Part shown: positions 10,881 through 24,064 of the stretch, piece after piece | How the letters are laid out: the number at the start of each line of letters is the position of its first letter | How positions within the stretch are numbered: position 1 is the stretch's first letter | From: Struthio camelus | Taxonomy: Eukaryota > Chordata > Aves > Struthioniformes > Struthionidae | Assembly: GCF_040807025.1 (NCBI RefSeq) | Contig: NC_090968.1 | Location: forward strand, 1,736,001 to 1,800,000 | Length of the DNA: 64,000 nt | Direction of reading: 5' to 3' | Notes under the pieces: generated by a model | Seen by the model: only the letters and a program-made list of their open reading frames with translations | Told to the model about the DNA's origin: nothing | Database searches by the model: none | Program-made: the position numbers and the translations under genes

Positions 10881-13800
10881 GGAGCCTGCCGCTTCCCCCC
10901 CACCCCGTACCGGTCCCACAGGGACTTTTTAGGGGCCTAAAACAGCGGTTTTGGTCCCTCTGCGTGGCCGTGCGTCCCCCCGCGCGGGGCCGGGCGCGGC
11001 GGGGGCTCGCGAGGCCCCTATTATATCGCGCTGGCGGAAAACAAGCGGCGCCGGGAAAAGCCACGCGCGGTTGAAAGAGAAAAACAACCCCCCCCCAGCC
11101 TGCGTGATTCACGTCGGCTCCCTTTATTCCTCAAGCGGGGGCTTTTTTTGTTGTTTGTTGTTTCTGTGCTTTTAACCCAACCCCGCTTCACTTAGGGCAG
11201 GTCTCTGCGCAGCAGGGAGAAGGTGAGTTGTGAAGGCTGGGGGGGGGAAGAAATTATTAAAAAAAACCAAAAAGGCCTTTTTTACAAAGACCTCGGAGCG
11301 ATGCGAAGCCTTCGTCTTTCTGCCTTGATCTCTGGCAAAAGCCGAAGGCGCTGGGTCCCTTTCCCTCTGCCACCGGTCCCCTACTGCCTCCCTGAAAGCC
11401 TCCAAAATAAGATTTTTTTGTCCATTTGTTTCCGTCTTGATTTCCGCAGCTCACAGCGGGAGCCCCGAGCCCGCCGTCAGCAGGACGCCCGCGCGGGGCT
11501 GTCCCTCCGACTCTGGCTAGATAACGCGCTTTCCACCCTGAGCCGTGAGTAATTCCCGATAAAGCCAGGTGTGTCCTTGCAGCGTGCCCTGCTTGAGGGC
11601 GATGCTCGGGTTTTTTTTGGTTTCCTGGTGCTTTTTCACCCCGGCTGTCGCTGCCAGGCCTGAAGCTGCAGCATGAGCCCAGAACATGCTTCCATCCGAC
11701 CTGACCTTTTTGTTTCCTTCTGGCTTTTCGACATGATTTTCTTGGTTTGTTTTTTTCTGCAGGAGCAAGCTCGCTCCTGATAAGAAAAAAAACCAACACG
11801 TTGAAATACTCTTTCTTCCCTTTTCTCTTTTTGGAGTAAAAGCGACTGGAAATGGTATTCCAAAATGGAAAAAAAGCAAAAAGAGACTTAGAAATGTCTT
11901 TAAAGCGTCTGCACGCTATGCTGTAGGAGGCACTGGCGCGTGCAGGTGGAAATCGCTGAGCGGTCCGGATTTGGGCAAATAACCTGTATTGTGGGATGCC
12001 CCGTCTCCCTGATCCTCCAAGGACCCGTGCACTTATTTAACTGCAAAAAGCTGCCCGTTTTTTCCTCCGTGCTTTCTCCAGCCCGGAAAGGCTGTGTTTT
12101 AAAGACTCTTAAGGGCTCGAAAATCAAGGATTTTCGTGGCGCAGGGCCCAGGGCTCTGTCAGTAGCCCGGGATGCAGAAGGAGCGGAGATGCTATTGGTG
12201 CTGCATGGTGTGAAATAACCCCGGCAGGCTTGTTTTCCTGTGTAGCTGGGGGTTTTGAACGGCACTTTTCGTTCCTGCCTCCGAGGAAATGGCCTGAGAA
12301 ATGTCCTTAACGAGTGCAAAATGCTGAAGATTTAAGCCCTAGGGTCTTTCCAGTGTTTGGAGAGAGATACGCTTCCAGAAATAGCAAGCGGGGCAGTGTT
12401 AAATCTCACCCCAGCAGACGAGAACGGCCAGATATAACCGGCCCGTTCTCACTGTCCCAGCCTGCCCTGCCAAACTGACCTCAGAGATGTTTGGCAGACG
12501 CCCTGGGAAGGCTTCGGAGGGCGTTTGTGAGCTTGCGGAGGCGAATCGAGGCTTCGCTGGCGCCATGCGAGCGAGAGGAGAGCGTGATGGTGCTCCGGCT
12601 CCTAAATTGGTGCCTCCGGAGGAAAAAACTGGCTCTGCCGTTAGTCTCGTGTGTGCTGCCTCTTAGCCGCCAGGATGTAGGACGGCAGGTATTTGGGTGT
12701 AGCGAGCCGGGCTGGTACTCGGAGCTTCTTCAGATTTCAGAGAGCCAAACTCCCGAAGCAAAGGGAAGGCCAGTAACAGAGCGGGTTCCCCTGCCTGGCT
12801 CCTGGGAATAGCACCTCCGTTGCTCTGAACGGTGTGATTGTTCGCGGCGTAGCAGCCAAAGCCGCTGTTATTCCCGGGGAACCTCTAGCAGAGGAGAGCC
12901 CTGCAGCCAAGGGTGGCTCCCTCAAGCAACGGAGGTATTGATGCGTTTTCCTCCTGGGCAAACCAGGATGGAGTGAGGCGACCGAGATCGTATCGGGAGG
13001 CAGTGGCAGAGCTGAGAAGTTGTTGGGAAGAGTGGTTCTCCCCCTTGTTTTGAGTTTCTCGTTCCCCCTTGTATCATGCCCGTGCCTGGAGGAGCGGTGG
13101 AAAGGTGAAATCCCACGGCGGTGGGTGCCCGTCTCCGCCGATCGGCTGCGTCCTTGGAAGCGCTCGGCCGTGGCAGGCAAGGGGGAAACTGAGGCACAAA
13201 GGGAGGCCTGGTGGCAGGCCTGGGAGCCGCCCCCAGCCCTCCTTCGAGAGCTGAGGGTGGCTCGGGGATTGAGGGGGACGGGATCTCGGCTCTGCATGGG
13301 CGCTGCGGGGTTTTTGGGTACAGATTGGCATCCCCTTGCCAGGGGGAGGAGGATGTGGGAGGGGAAAGACAATTGTAACGATACCAGAGCAGTATTACAA
13401 AGAAAAAATTCTTTTCCCGAGGGCTTTTGGTGCGTTGGCTGCTCGGGTTTGGGGTTTTTTTTTCCCTTTATCCCTTTGCACTATATGCAAGCTGTAGAAC
13501 AATTGATTTTTTTTTCTCTCTGCCGAGGAGCAGGTCTTTTCCCTGCAAATGCCTGGAGTTGGGAAAGGGGCTCAGCATTTCCCTTCCCAGCACCCTGCGG
13601 GTCCTGTCCTGCCGCGGGTCCTGTCCTGCCACGGCCCCGTTGCTCTAAACCTCAGGTCATGGCAGTGGAAGGTTTCCTGAATGAAAGTTGCGTTTGGCTG
13701 GGCGCCGCCGCTGCCGTTTTTACGCAGGCGGGATGGAGGCAAAGGGTTTGGCTGGCGCCCCTGGGCAAGGCTGGGAGCTGAATCCGCGGCCCAGGCCTGG

Positions 13801-14395
13801 GCTCTACCTGCCAGAGCTGCTTCCTCGCCTCCGAAACGAGCTGAGCATTACCGGCGCGCTCCTGGCTCTTGCTAACTCCCTCTCTCCCATGTCTCCCCAG
13901 CTGGTTTCCGCGGGCCGTGCCGGACGCATCTCCAAGGACTCGTTCCTGCAGGGAACCCCTGCCCTGCGCAAAGTTGATCCCTCCAGATTTGGGTGCCTGT
14001 GCTCCTCTGGCTGAGGAGGCGTGACGGCAGCGGACAAACGTAGGTGATTTCCTTATGGATGGGCTCAGCCGGGGAGGAGGGTGGCTCTGAGGCAAAACCC
14101 CCAGGGAGAGGGAAGATGGGGCTGGCGGCGAGCGAAGGTTTCTGACCCTTCTGTGAGTAGCCATGAGGTAGCGCAGTATCACGAGGCCTGGGAGCAATCC
14201 AAGATCTCCCCTCTGCAGACCACCCTTCGGGGTGGATTTGCTCCCTTTTTCCCCAGCAACCCCCACAGTGGGATTTTTTTCCATGCCACGAGGCAGGCAG
14301 GTTTGGAGAAGCGTTAGCCAACACTTCATGTTTCCAGTGCCAGCAGGGAGTTTGTGCCATCCTCCCTCTCTTTCTTTTCCGCACTGCCCCCACAG
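10881..14395. other. 3.5-kb region upstream of GPAT2 coding exons
   Basis: Single-copy DNA with a CpG-rich patch at about 10960-11070 and mixed composition afterwards. The missing GPAT2 first coding exon and 5' UTR exons probably lie here. A possible acceptor TGTCTCCCCAG near 13890-13901 and ATGs at 13661, 13734 and 14061 were examined, but none gives a frame that joins convincingly to the first recognised exon. No other gene recognised. Confidence 0.4.
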
Positions 14396-17300
14396 ATGAA
14401 AACCTGGGTTTGTGATTTGGGGCAGAAACTGGAGATTTTCACCCCTTTCCTGGGCAAGTACCGTCCGTTCGTGGGGCGTTGCTGCCAGACCTGCACCCCG
14501 AGGAGCTGGGTAAGAGTGTGATGTGGTGGCTTGGCCAAAGGCTGAGGGGCGTGAAAGCGGTGGGCCTGCTCTCCCAGCTTCGTCCATCCGCAGGAGCCTG
14601 GACTAAACTCCAGCCAGCTCTGGCCTTCCCACGCGGTTTGGGATCCCCAGATGCTGGAGCAGAGGACAGGCCACCACCCACCAGGCCTCGTTGTCCTTTG
14701 CATCCCCTGCCAAGGGTTTGGGGTTGGAGCGGAGCAGCTGGGTAGTCGTGTCCATAACCTGCCCACCTCTCCAAGCCGTCCTTGTTTCTTTGACAAAGGC
14801 AGACCCGCTGTTGCTGCCATTTCCCAGAAGAGCTACCTCCTCTTTCTGCTTTCAGGATCGCTTCTACCATGAGCAGTTCTCCTCTCTCAGCTTCCGCAAC
14901 GTCATCCAGGTGACAGAGGAAAACACTAGGTGAGGACAGGACTGTGCTGGAGAAGCCGGGCAAATCGCTTTTTCCAGGTTTTGTTCTTTCTCTGTCCAAA
15001 TCCATGTGCAAAGAACCACCCACTGCTGCACCCGGGTGTTGGGACGGCTCTCCGTCATCCTTGCTAGTTACTTAGTCCAATAAGTCATTATGTTAATCAT
15101 TGTTTGCAAGGCTGAAAGTCACATCCCCAAGTGTAGAGCGTTAATAACAGCTCTACAGAGAGGAGAAGACTCAATCTGTTCTTCTAGTTGCTGTCACACT
15201 CGCAGCCTGGCAGTAACAAAGTCAAGGATTTGGATTGTTGATTTTTTTTTTTAAGTGAAAACTGGTATTTTGATGCTGTTGGGAAGAGCTCGGGGGTGGG
15301 GGGGATTCATTCTCCTCTTTGGCTTCAGCACAAGGAAAAGCTCACGCACGCAGTGCTTGGAGCAGGCCTGGGCCAGCCAGCTCCTAGCCCCTTGGGAGAT
15401 GTGAAATAGCATCTTATTTCCAGTCCCTCGTTCCTCCTGACAGGCTGTAAATCCAAATTTTCAGCTGGGGTAAACCAGCCTTTTCCTCCAGCTGAGGAGC
15501 TGACGTGGCTGCTTAGTAGCCGCTCGCTTGCCAAATGCCTGTTGTTGAAGTCAGCCTGATTTTTGGAGGTCCTGGACTCCTTTGGCTCCTATCTGTTACA
15601 GCGCAGTCCCTAGGGGCTTAGCAATTCTGCGCCGTATTTTTCCAAATCGGGTCATTATGCTCTATTCTGCTTGAAATATCCCAGCTCCAGCTTTCAAACT
15701 CTTTGAATAATTCATTTCTGCTCAGAGCAACTCAGGAGTTGCGGGATGCTAAAAAGAGGCCAGTGATGGGCGGGTGAGATCATAAGCTGGAAGACAGAAG
15801 TCTGAAGTTCCCGTCTCTCTGTCCCGGCACCTGCAAGCCTTTCACTCACTGGGTTTCCACGTGCTCCTCTTTTTTTAGCTCTGCAAAATCTTAAACCTTG
15901 GTTATGTCTCTCACTAATCTGCTCGTGCTGCCTAGCTCTCATTTGGGGCGGATTTGGGAAAGTCCCTCTTTGGACCACTGCAGCATCCCAGTTGCTGGCA
16001 GAGGCTGTTTGTTTGCTGGGTTGCTGCTGATGAGAGCTGCTTTGGGTTTCGGGATATCTCTGCAGACGTCGATCTCTTGGCAGTGTGGGAGTAGCTTGCT
16101 ACTTCTTACCCCCTGGATGGGAGTGAGAGAGCTGAGGTTTCCTCGTACCTTGAAAGCTTTTCTCGCTGCCTGGAAAACCCCTGCCGAGTCCTAGCAATTA
16201 GGTTTCGTTTCAGCTGCCGCCTGCACTCTTCACCAAGAGAGGTCCTGCCTTGGGTGGGCACCCTGAAGGATGGGAGGAGGAACAGGGTGGGCTGGAGCAC
16301 TAGACTCTGGGGAGTGAAACTGCTGGTGCCTCAGTTTCCCCAGCTGTAAAATGGGGAGAAGAGTTTTATGCTCTTGCAAACGGCACCTTTGAGGCAGGCT
16401 GATGGAGTACCAGTACCCTGGGAAAGCGGGGGATGCTTTTGGATGCAGCCTCTAGGTAGGGCTCCTCTAATGACCTGCTCGATGTCACTGTCTGTCTCCG
16501 TGCCCAGGTACAGGGGCTGGCTGGTTCGAAGACTCTGCTATTTCCTCGCTGTCTTGGATTGGAAAGTTCCTGCTGACACCCCCGGAGACCTCGCGGAGAG
16601 GATCTGCCACAGTAAAAGGTACGTGGGAAGAGCCGGAGGGCTCTCTGCGGTCACCTTCAGCAGCACGCCCACTGCAGGACCCGGGGATGTGCTGGGGAAA
16701 GGAAAGCAAATGTGTCAGGACACCTGGGTTCGGCTCCAGCTCTGCCCTCCCTGGAGTGGGACAGTGTCAGCAGCCATGAGGAGGCTCCATCTTCACCTGT
16801 TGGGCAAAGTCCATGCTTACGTCCTCCTCTTGCACCCAGCTGGCTGCTGTATAGGTCATCCTGGGAATCCCCCAGACCTCGTCCCCCAAACCTCTGGGCC
16901 CCATCGATGAAAGAGCCAGACCCTCCGCTGGGATGTGCTCGTCTCCACGCTGAAGAAACATGCGCTTTAATCAGCCTGCCCCTTGCTGGTGTCGGGAGAG
17001 CACCTTGGAGACCTGTTAGCAGTCTCAGTGGGGTGTTAAGGAGGCGTGAGCTGTTCAGAGGAAAAGCTGCCTGGGCGTAAGACGCCCACGTTCAGTTTGT
17101 GGTTGAACGTGGGCAGAGGAGGACGGGGGGCAGCACCTAGCTGGGGACCCCTCGCTCTTGCAGCCGCCTCTCTGGGACCCTCTCCCTGTTGTCCGCGTGG
17201 GGTGTCCCTTGCTTGGATGGCACGCGAAGGCTCCTGCAGGAGAAAAGCTGGGTCCCGGAGGCTGGCACAGAGCTGGCGTTTGCAAACCTGGGGCATTAGG

Positions 17301-20300
17301 TGTTTCTTATAGCTGTCAAGCTGAGCAGAGCGAAAGTGGGCTGCTGCCGCCACGCGGGACGCAGCTGCCAGTGGAGGGAGGCGTGGGAACAGCTTAACCC
17401 TGCTGGAGCAGTTCCTGCAGCTCAGATTTGGCCGGCACAGCCCTGCTGTAGGGCGCAGAGGTTTGCCACCGCCTCTTGCGGGCTCAGCCCTCCGAGGATG
17501 TGAGGACCCAGCTTGGGGGGGGGACCCAGCACTCCCATCTTGTCCTTCTGCCCCAGGCAGATGGTGAGGTTGTCTTGGGCTTGCCTTGGCCGAGCCATGT
17601 CTCGCTTGTGCTGCGCAGCGTTTGGCACAATGCAGCCTTGTCAGGCAACTGTCACCTGAATCGTTGTCACTGCTAATTATAAAGCACGATGCTGGCAGCC
17701 AGTACATTATAATTACTGTAATATATAATGCTTTTGCTAAGGAACACATTAACCTGTTGCTTGGGTCTCTGCCCGTGTTTTTCACGTCATCTCCATGCTC
17801 CTCTTCACAGGGTACAGGATGTTGCTGCTGGCCAGGCCCACGGCTCTGGAGGGGACAGCAAGTCCCAGCTACAATGGAGGGAAAAAGTACTCAAGATCCT
17901 GGCCCAAATTCAGGCCCCACTCTCTCTTTTCATGCTGAGGTACACTCTCCCTCTCCAGTGGCGCTGTGGGTTCAAATCCCCCTTGGGGATTCCTCTTGGC
18001 AGGCGTCTCTCGCCCCTAGTTTGAGGGATCCCAGTTCCCACAGTCTCTCTGTGGTTCCTAGCCCTCTTCCCCTCTCTGGGTCCCTCTCACTCTCTTCAGT
18101 GTGCTTCGTTAAGCCCCTTGCAAGGGGGTTTGCCTGGTGGCTCGGTAGCTTGCGCTTGTGAGCGATCCTTTTGGGGAAGACACTTGCGTCGAGAGCCCAG
18201 GGCTGTGACAGCGGGGCAGGTGGCTTGGATTCGAGGGCTGGGGACAGAGCGGAGCCACGGGGTCCTTGGCATGACATGCCCCAACATAGCAGCGCTCTTC
18301 GGGGTCTTGCGCAGCCCCTTGGTGATACTTTCACGGACTCCTTCTAGGGATTTGGAATATAACACTGGAATGGAGGGGACAGGGTGGGGGGGAACCCACT
18401 GGGAGGGGGTGGAAAGCAAAGCAAAGGGGAACTTTTTCTTTCCTTCTCTCTCTCTCTCAATCTCTCTCTCTCACTTTTTTCCCTCCTGTCATTGAGAAAT
18501 TGGCAATTAAAGGTTGCATTGTAACCTAATTGCTTGTCTGATTGAGCTGTAATAAAAGAAGCCTCTGAGCAGTCTGAAGTATTTAAAGGGAAGAAATTAC
18601 TCAGGGGATAAAAGCATTTGACTCCTTCCCGTAAACAGCGTGTGGGAGGAGGGGGGAGATGGAGGGGTAATTGATTTGAGCTTTTGTTGTTGGGGAGGGA
18701 GAGGGGGGTGGTCCTGTCACATCCAGCCTTTAATGTTTTAACTTAATTTATAATAAAGCTGTTTATTTGCTTTGCGGGAGCTGAGAAGCATGATTTCCAG
18801 TAGATACCGTGGAGCGTGCTGCCTCACGCAGCCCTGCTTGCTGCCTACATGGGGAAACTGAGGCAGGGGAGGGTGAGGATGCCTCCCTGCTGGGCTCCCC
18901 GGCCCTTCTGGCCTCTGCAAAGTGAAGGCGCGTCCCAGGGAAGGAGGCCGTTGAAGGGAACGTGTCTCCCAATGAGCTCCAGGTGTTGTTTGGTGGCCTA
19001 GCTAAGGTTTAGGGGGCAGTTTGTCCAGCCATGGGCTTGCTCACTTGCTTGTTTTCCTGCCCCGCTCTGCAGGCTGTGCAGCTGGGCTCTGCTCAGGCTC
19101 CTGAACTGCCTCTTTCTCAACGTGCAGCTCCACCGTGGGCAGCTGGAGATGGTGCTGAGGGCTGCCAGGACGGTAAGGAGCCTGGCTCCCCGGTCTCGGC
19201 CCACGCGCTGCTCCACCAGGTCCCGGCCCTGCAACGCGCTGAGCCCTCATTGTGTTCTCCCTCCCTGCAGCCTGGCGTGCCGCTGGTTTTCCTCTCAACG
19301 CACAAGTCACAGCTGGATGGGTTACTGCTCTCCTTCCTCCTCTTCTCCCAGGGCCTAGGGGTGCCCAGAGTGACGGTGGGTGGCCAAACGTGCAGCCCTC
19401 ACCTCCGGTAAGGCGTAGGAGACTCCTGCTCTCTCCAACCATTTGGGCGCCCAGCCTATTCCCTGCCAACAGAGGAGGGAATTGCGCTTGGAAAGCCCCA
19501 AAGTTAGCTCAAGCCAGGGTGGGGAACAGGGAGGGATGGCTGTAGCCTTTCTCGGCTCTCGCTTCCCTTGGAGGCAAGAGCGGAGGCCACATGGGAACCC
19601 TGATTTCATGTGTCGGGGGGATGCAGCCCTGCGCTAAGTGGGCATTTTCTTTCCCCTGGCAGGGCCTTGCTCAGCTGCCTGGGAGGTGTCTTCCTGCCCG
19701 CAAGGACGGAGCAGATGCCGAGCGACCAGGACGAAGAGCTCTCAGGGGCTGTACTTGCTGCGGTAGGTGGGAGCAGCCCCTTCCTTTTCCCTGGTGCTGG
19801 AAGGGAAGAAACACCCCGCCCCATGCTCAAGAAGCGCTTGGCGAGGGTGCCTAGGGTGGTCTCGGGGCACACAGGACCACGAGCCGGCCAAGCCTTTCCC
19901 TTGACCGAGGTTGCAGGGTTGAAGGAAAGTCCTCAGCGATGGGTGGTGGCAGCTCCTGGGCATCCATGTGTCCCCATGGCTGCCCCAGTCTCACCCTGTC
20001 TGCTCCAGCAGTATGTTGAGGAGGTGCTGAAGAGCCGGCAGCCTCTGCTGATCTTCCTGGAAGAGCCCTTCTCCAGCACCCTGCATCTCTCTGCCTCTGC
20101 CTGGGAGTGGCTGGCCCTGGTGTACCGAGCTTTGCGGGACGGCGCCGTCTCCGACATCCTCCTGGTCCCCGTGGGCATCGCCTATGACGTGGCCCCCGAC
20201 GGCTGTCGCGAGGAGCGAGCGGTGAGAGGCTCTACTGCGGCGCCACGAGGGTTCCCCTTTGCGCAGGAGCGGGCAGAGCGGGTTTTGGCAGCGCGCGGGC

Positions 20301-23300
20301 GCAGCGACTGCGTCGGAGCGTGCTGGCCAAGTGCCGTCGCTGGGGCGCATGTGCTTGCTCACTCGCCCCCGTCACCCCGTTAACACCTTGCTCACCTCTT
20401 CTCCCAGGACAGCGCTCAGCCCCTCGGCCTCTGCGCCTGCCTCTGGGCAGCGTGCCGAGCCTTGTGCCGAGAGTTCGGCTGCGTCCGGGTGGACTTCGCC
20501 CAGCCCTTCTCCTTACAGGTACTGCAGCCGGATTGCCACCCGGGGCTCCTGTGCCGCAGGAGCAGGGCTCTGGTCCCCAGATTTGACAGCCCCCACGTTG
20601 GGTCTCGCAGGATGTGCTGCCGTGATGTTCTCGCCTGTTCAAATCCTTGCAGGGTGGATCGAGTGGTTTGGGATGGCTGGGGAGGGGGGGAATCCCGTGT
20701 TCTCCAGGGTGTATCCAGTGAGCCCGGGTCTAGGGGAAGCTGAGGGGGGGTAGTGGGGAAACTGGGTGGCACGGATGGTAACTGGGAAGTGGCACTGCAG
20801 AGCCAACAGGTCCCTTCTTCCTCGCTCCCAGGAGTTTGCAGCAAAAAACCTCGTCAGACGGAGCTGCGCAGCGAAGTCACTGGAGGAGCTGCTGCTGCCC
20901 AGCATCCTCAGCACGTGGTGAGCGGGATCTGACCCCAGCGAGGGGCTGCCTCTCTCTGCTGATGGCTTCTGCCACCCCCAGTTACTCACATCCATCACCC
21001 TGTTCTCTCCAGCCAGCTGGACGGCGACAAGGCAGAGGTTTGGGGTCCAGGTGCTGGAACAGCTGCCGGCTTGAAGGCAGAAGAAGAAATGTTGGTGACC
21101 AAGCTGGGCCTGCACTCCCTGAGCGGTAAGGGGGGGCTGCGAATGCACCCTCAAGGCGCTGGCATAGGCTGCTCAGTGCATGAGCGCCACCATCTCCTGC
21201 TTTTAGAAGAGACACCCCTCATGGCTTCAGCGTCAGCGCTGTTGTCGGCATTGGGGTAACATCGCTGTTACCAATTATTTTTGTGTGGCACGCTGCTGCA
21301 CCCGGCGGTGTGATCACTGCCTGGCAGCACACGTGTTGCCGAGCTGGAAATCAAGAGCGCAAACAACTGAGCGCTTGGGGGAGGAAAACAGCAGGAGATG
21401 TGGTGCCCCCGCTGCAAAACTGAGGCAACTGGCCCCCGGGCTCTGCTCGGCCTGGGGGACGGCAGCAGCAAGGATGCGACGTGCCACCACTGAGAGCGAC
21501 TGCAGGAGGATCTCGGCCACGCGGGGCACAGGCAGGAGGATGATGGGGGCGAGCAGCCACAATGCTGTGCCGCCGTCTCTTCCCTGCAGAGTTCCCCATC
21601 CAAAGCCGGGAAGAAGGGCTGCGTGAGGAAAGCAACAGCTTTAGCAACAGCTAATACTTCTTGCTCCCTTGCAGACGGTGTTGCCTGCTCCGCTGTCATG
21701 GCTGTGGGGATCACATCCGCACTGCTGCTGCACAAGCACCGCGAGGTAAGGCAAGGGAGCCGTCAGGGCTCCCTGAGGCTGAACGAACGGTGGTTTCCAG
21801 GTTCCTCTTCCTTTCCTGCGGCTGGGAGATGCGTTTGCTGTGATTTCAAGTTCCCCTCACTTAAGTTTCCAAGCTGGGGACCAGCTCAGGCTCCTCTTCC
21901 TGCAGGGTGTCTTCCTCTCTCGGCTCATGTCCGACTTCTCATGGCTCCTGGAGGAGATCCTGCTGCGCCACCACGACGTGGGCTTCTCGGGGCAGCTCCG
22001 CGCCGTGGTGCTGCACAGCCTCTCCCTGCTCAGCGCCCGCGTCGCCGTGTACTGTCTCTCGCCCCCCGGTGACGTCCTGGTGGTCCCTGAGGCCTCGGCG
22101 GCAGCTTGGCAGGAGCTGGGCCTCCACAGCGCGGCCCTCCTGCCCGTCTTCGCCAGCGAGGCGGTGGGAGGTGAGCAGCAGAGCACGGGCGTCCCTGAGT
22201 TGGGCGCTTGGGCACCCATGACGCCGCTCACGCAGCTTTCCTGGCAGCTTGTGCCATCCACGCCTTGCTGGTGGAGATGCTGCCCTTTCTGGGGATGGTC
22301 ACCAGGCCCTGCGGCATGGTGCTGAGCCAGGACGAGCTGTACCGCAAGATCCTGGCGCTCCTCCGGCTCCTGCCCCTCAACCTGCTGGGGCTCCAGGTAA
22401 GGGCTGGCGGCACGCAGTGCCATTGCCATTGCGTGCGAGTGGCCCGATACCGCTGTGCACCTGGCGCTGGGGGGAATCCTGCTCCTCGCTGACCCCTCTC
22501 CTCTCTCCCAGCCCTGCCAGACCCTCGAGTGCTACAGCCAGGATGTCTTGGACAAGCTCGTCCGGTGTGGGCTGCTGGAGGCTGAAGAGGTGGGTGCCCC
22601 CAGCACCCTCCTCCCCTGGGGGTGCAGCCCTTGCCCTCCGGTCCCGGTCAGGAAGGGACAAGGGACAAGTGTCCTGCTTGTCTTGGGCTGGGGAGGGCCC
22701 CGTTGGGCAGGGACGGAGGGGATGGGACGCCCCCCGGATGGCTGGTGCCAGCTCAGACGTCCCCCCCACGCCGGCGGCTTTGCCCCACAGTTGGAGCGCG
22801 AGCACCGGCTCTGTGACGTGGCCCACCGGCCCTTCCTCAGGAGGCTGCCCTGGATGGAGATGGACTTCGCGGACAGCGACAGCGATGATGAGGACAACGT
22901 CAGCAAGCGCTGCTTCAAGGTACTCGAGCTCTGCCCTGCTGCCCTCAGTCCCTGCCTTGACCCGGAGATGTGGCCCGGGTGCTTCCCCCCACTGCAGGGG
23001 CAGCTGCGGCCAAGGTGGGGTGCTGAGACCGGGGCCTTGGGCACCGCAGCTCTTGGTGACATCCCTGTCTCTGAGGGCCAGGTAGGCTGCTGAGCCTCAA
23101 CAAACTCATTTCACATCCGGCTTTCCCCTCTCAGCTCTGCCAGCCTCACGGCTCGCCTGACTTCCTCCTCTTCCTCTGCCGGCTCCTGAGTCCGGTGCTG
23201 AAGACCTACGCGAGAGCAGCCGCTTTCCTGGACGAGCCCAGCTGGCCCCAGCCCGGTAGGAGCCTCGCGGTGCGAGTAGAGCTGCTTTCTGTCCCTGGCC

Positions 23301-23965
23301 TGAGCGAGACAGGCAGTGCCTCTCCCCCCAGCCACTGCCTGCCGACCTTGGGCAACCGTTTCTCGAACCAGATAAGCCTCACTTGCCTTGGCTCCTTTGG
23401 GGGAAACTGAGGCACGGCTGGCAGCCGAAGCCCCCTTCCTCGCAGCCCCGGTGGTGGCTCAGCCCTGTTGCAGAGCAGCTGTGCCCTCTCCAGGGGCTGC
23501 AGGGCATTTGGGTTTGAGTCAGCGGCGCTGAACCTCGCTCTCCCCTACCTAGAGCCGGCCTACGTGGATGCGCTGCAGCGCTTCTTGGCAGAGGACGGCA
23601 GTTTCGGTGAGTCAGGGCAGGGGGAGGATGGCAGCGCCCTGGCCAGCCAAGGAGCAGGGACGAGGATGCCCGCTGCTCCCTCCGCCTGCTCCCTCGGGCT
23701 TTTCCCTCTCCCTCCAGAGTGGGCGAACAGGAGCCTGGCCCTGAGCTCTCTGCAGACCTTCAAGGAGCTGGGGGTAAGTGCAGCCGGGCTCTGCCAGCCC
23801 CGCTCCTGCCTCGCGCTACCTCGCCGTGACGCTCCTCTGCCTCCCCAGGTGCTGAAGGAGGTGACGAGCCCCGCAGGGCCCCTTCTGCGCCTCGGCGAGC
23901 CTTTCCGCTCCAGGGAGAACCGGGAGAAGCTGGAGGCCTTCATCCAGCAGTTCACAGAGCGGTGA
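14396..23965 (+). CDS. GPAT2: glycerol-3-phosphate acyltransferase 2-like, mitochondrial
   Basis: GPAT2 is a PlsB-type acyltransferase of the outer mitochondrial membrane; in mammals it is testis-enriched and weak as a GPAT enzyme (family knowledge). Predicted exons: 14396-14509, 14856-14929, 16508-16618, 17811-17939, 19073-19172, 19271-19407, 19663-19762, 20009-20221, 20408-20518, 20832-20917, 21013-21125, 21675-21745, 21906-22170, 22248-22396, 22512-22589, 22791-22919, 23135-23255, 23553-23606, 23718-23773, 23849-23965. All phases join, giving 775 residues from the ATG at 14396. That ATG follows an AG acceptor directly, so about 20 N-terminal residues probably lie in an unfound upstream exon. 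Landmarks: [12 protein letters not shown] near the N-terminus; acyltransferase box I HKSQLD at 187-192; FLEEP at 271-275 where GPAM has an EGTRS-type box; [10 protein letters not shown] at 306-315; acidic DSDSDDED near 645-652. FLEEP and the acidic run match mammalian GPAT2, not GPAM. Confidence 0.93.
17655..17756. other. AT-rich island in GPAT2 intron 3
   Basis: A short block rich in TAATTATAAA, ATTATAATTACTGTAATATA and CATTAACC stands out in otherwise GC-rich intron. The TAATTA cores are homeodomain-type motifs. It could be a conserved regulatory element or chance AT-richness; the sequence alone cannot decide. Confidence 0.3.
18490..18790. other. AT-rich block in GPAT2 intron 4, with (TC)n upstream
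   Basis: After a (TC)n tract at about 18440-18474, this roughly 300-bp block carries repeated AATTGGCAATTAAAG, TAACCTAATTGC, GGTAATTGATTTG and TTAACTTAATTTATAATAAA motifs. It differs sharply from the GC-rich surroundings and looks like a candidate enhancer with homeodomain-type cores. No coding potential seen. Confidence 0.3.
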
Positions 23966-24005
23966 GCTGGCCCCAGCGCTGCGGACCGCTGTGGGTGCCG
24001 GCAAC

Positions 24006-24011
24006 AATAAA
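24006..24011 (+). promoter_or_regulatory. GPAT2: GPAT2 polyadenylation signal AATAAA
   Basis: Canonical hexamer 41 bp after the GPAT2 stop codon, giving a very short 3' UTR with cleavage expected near 24025-24035. It faces the FAHD2A signal 54 bp away on the other strand. Confidence 0.8.
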
Positions 24012-24064
24012 TCTGGCTCGGCCTCGGCTGCTGGCACAGAGAGAGCAGGTAGCATAACCGTGGT

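Noticed and set aside
13661-14140. GPAT2 first coding exon candidates at ATGs 13661, 13734 and 14061
   Set aside because: None has a donor whose phase joins the 14396 exon without a stop.
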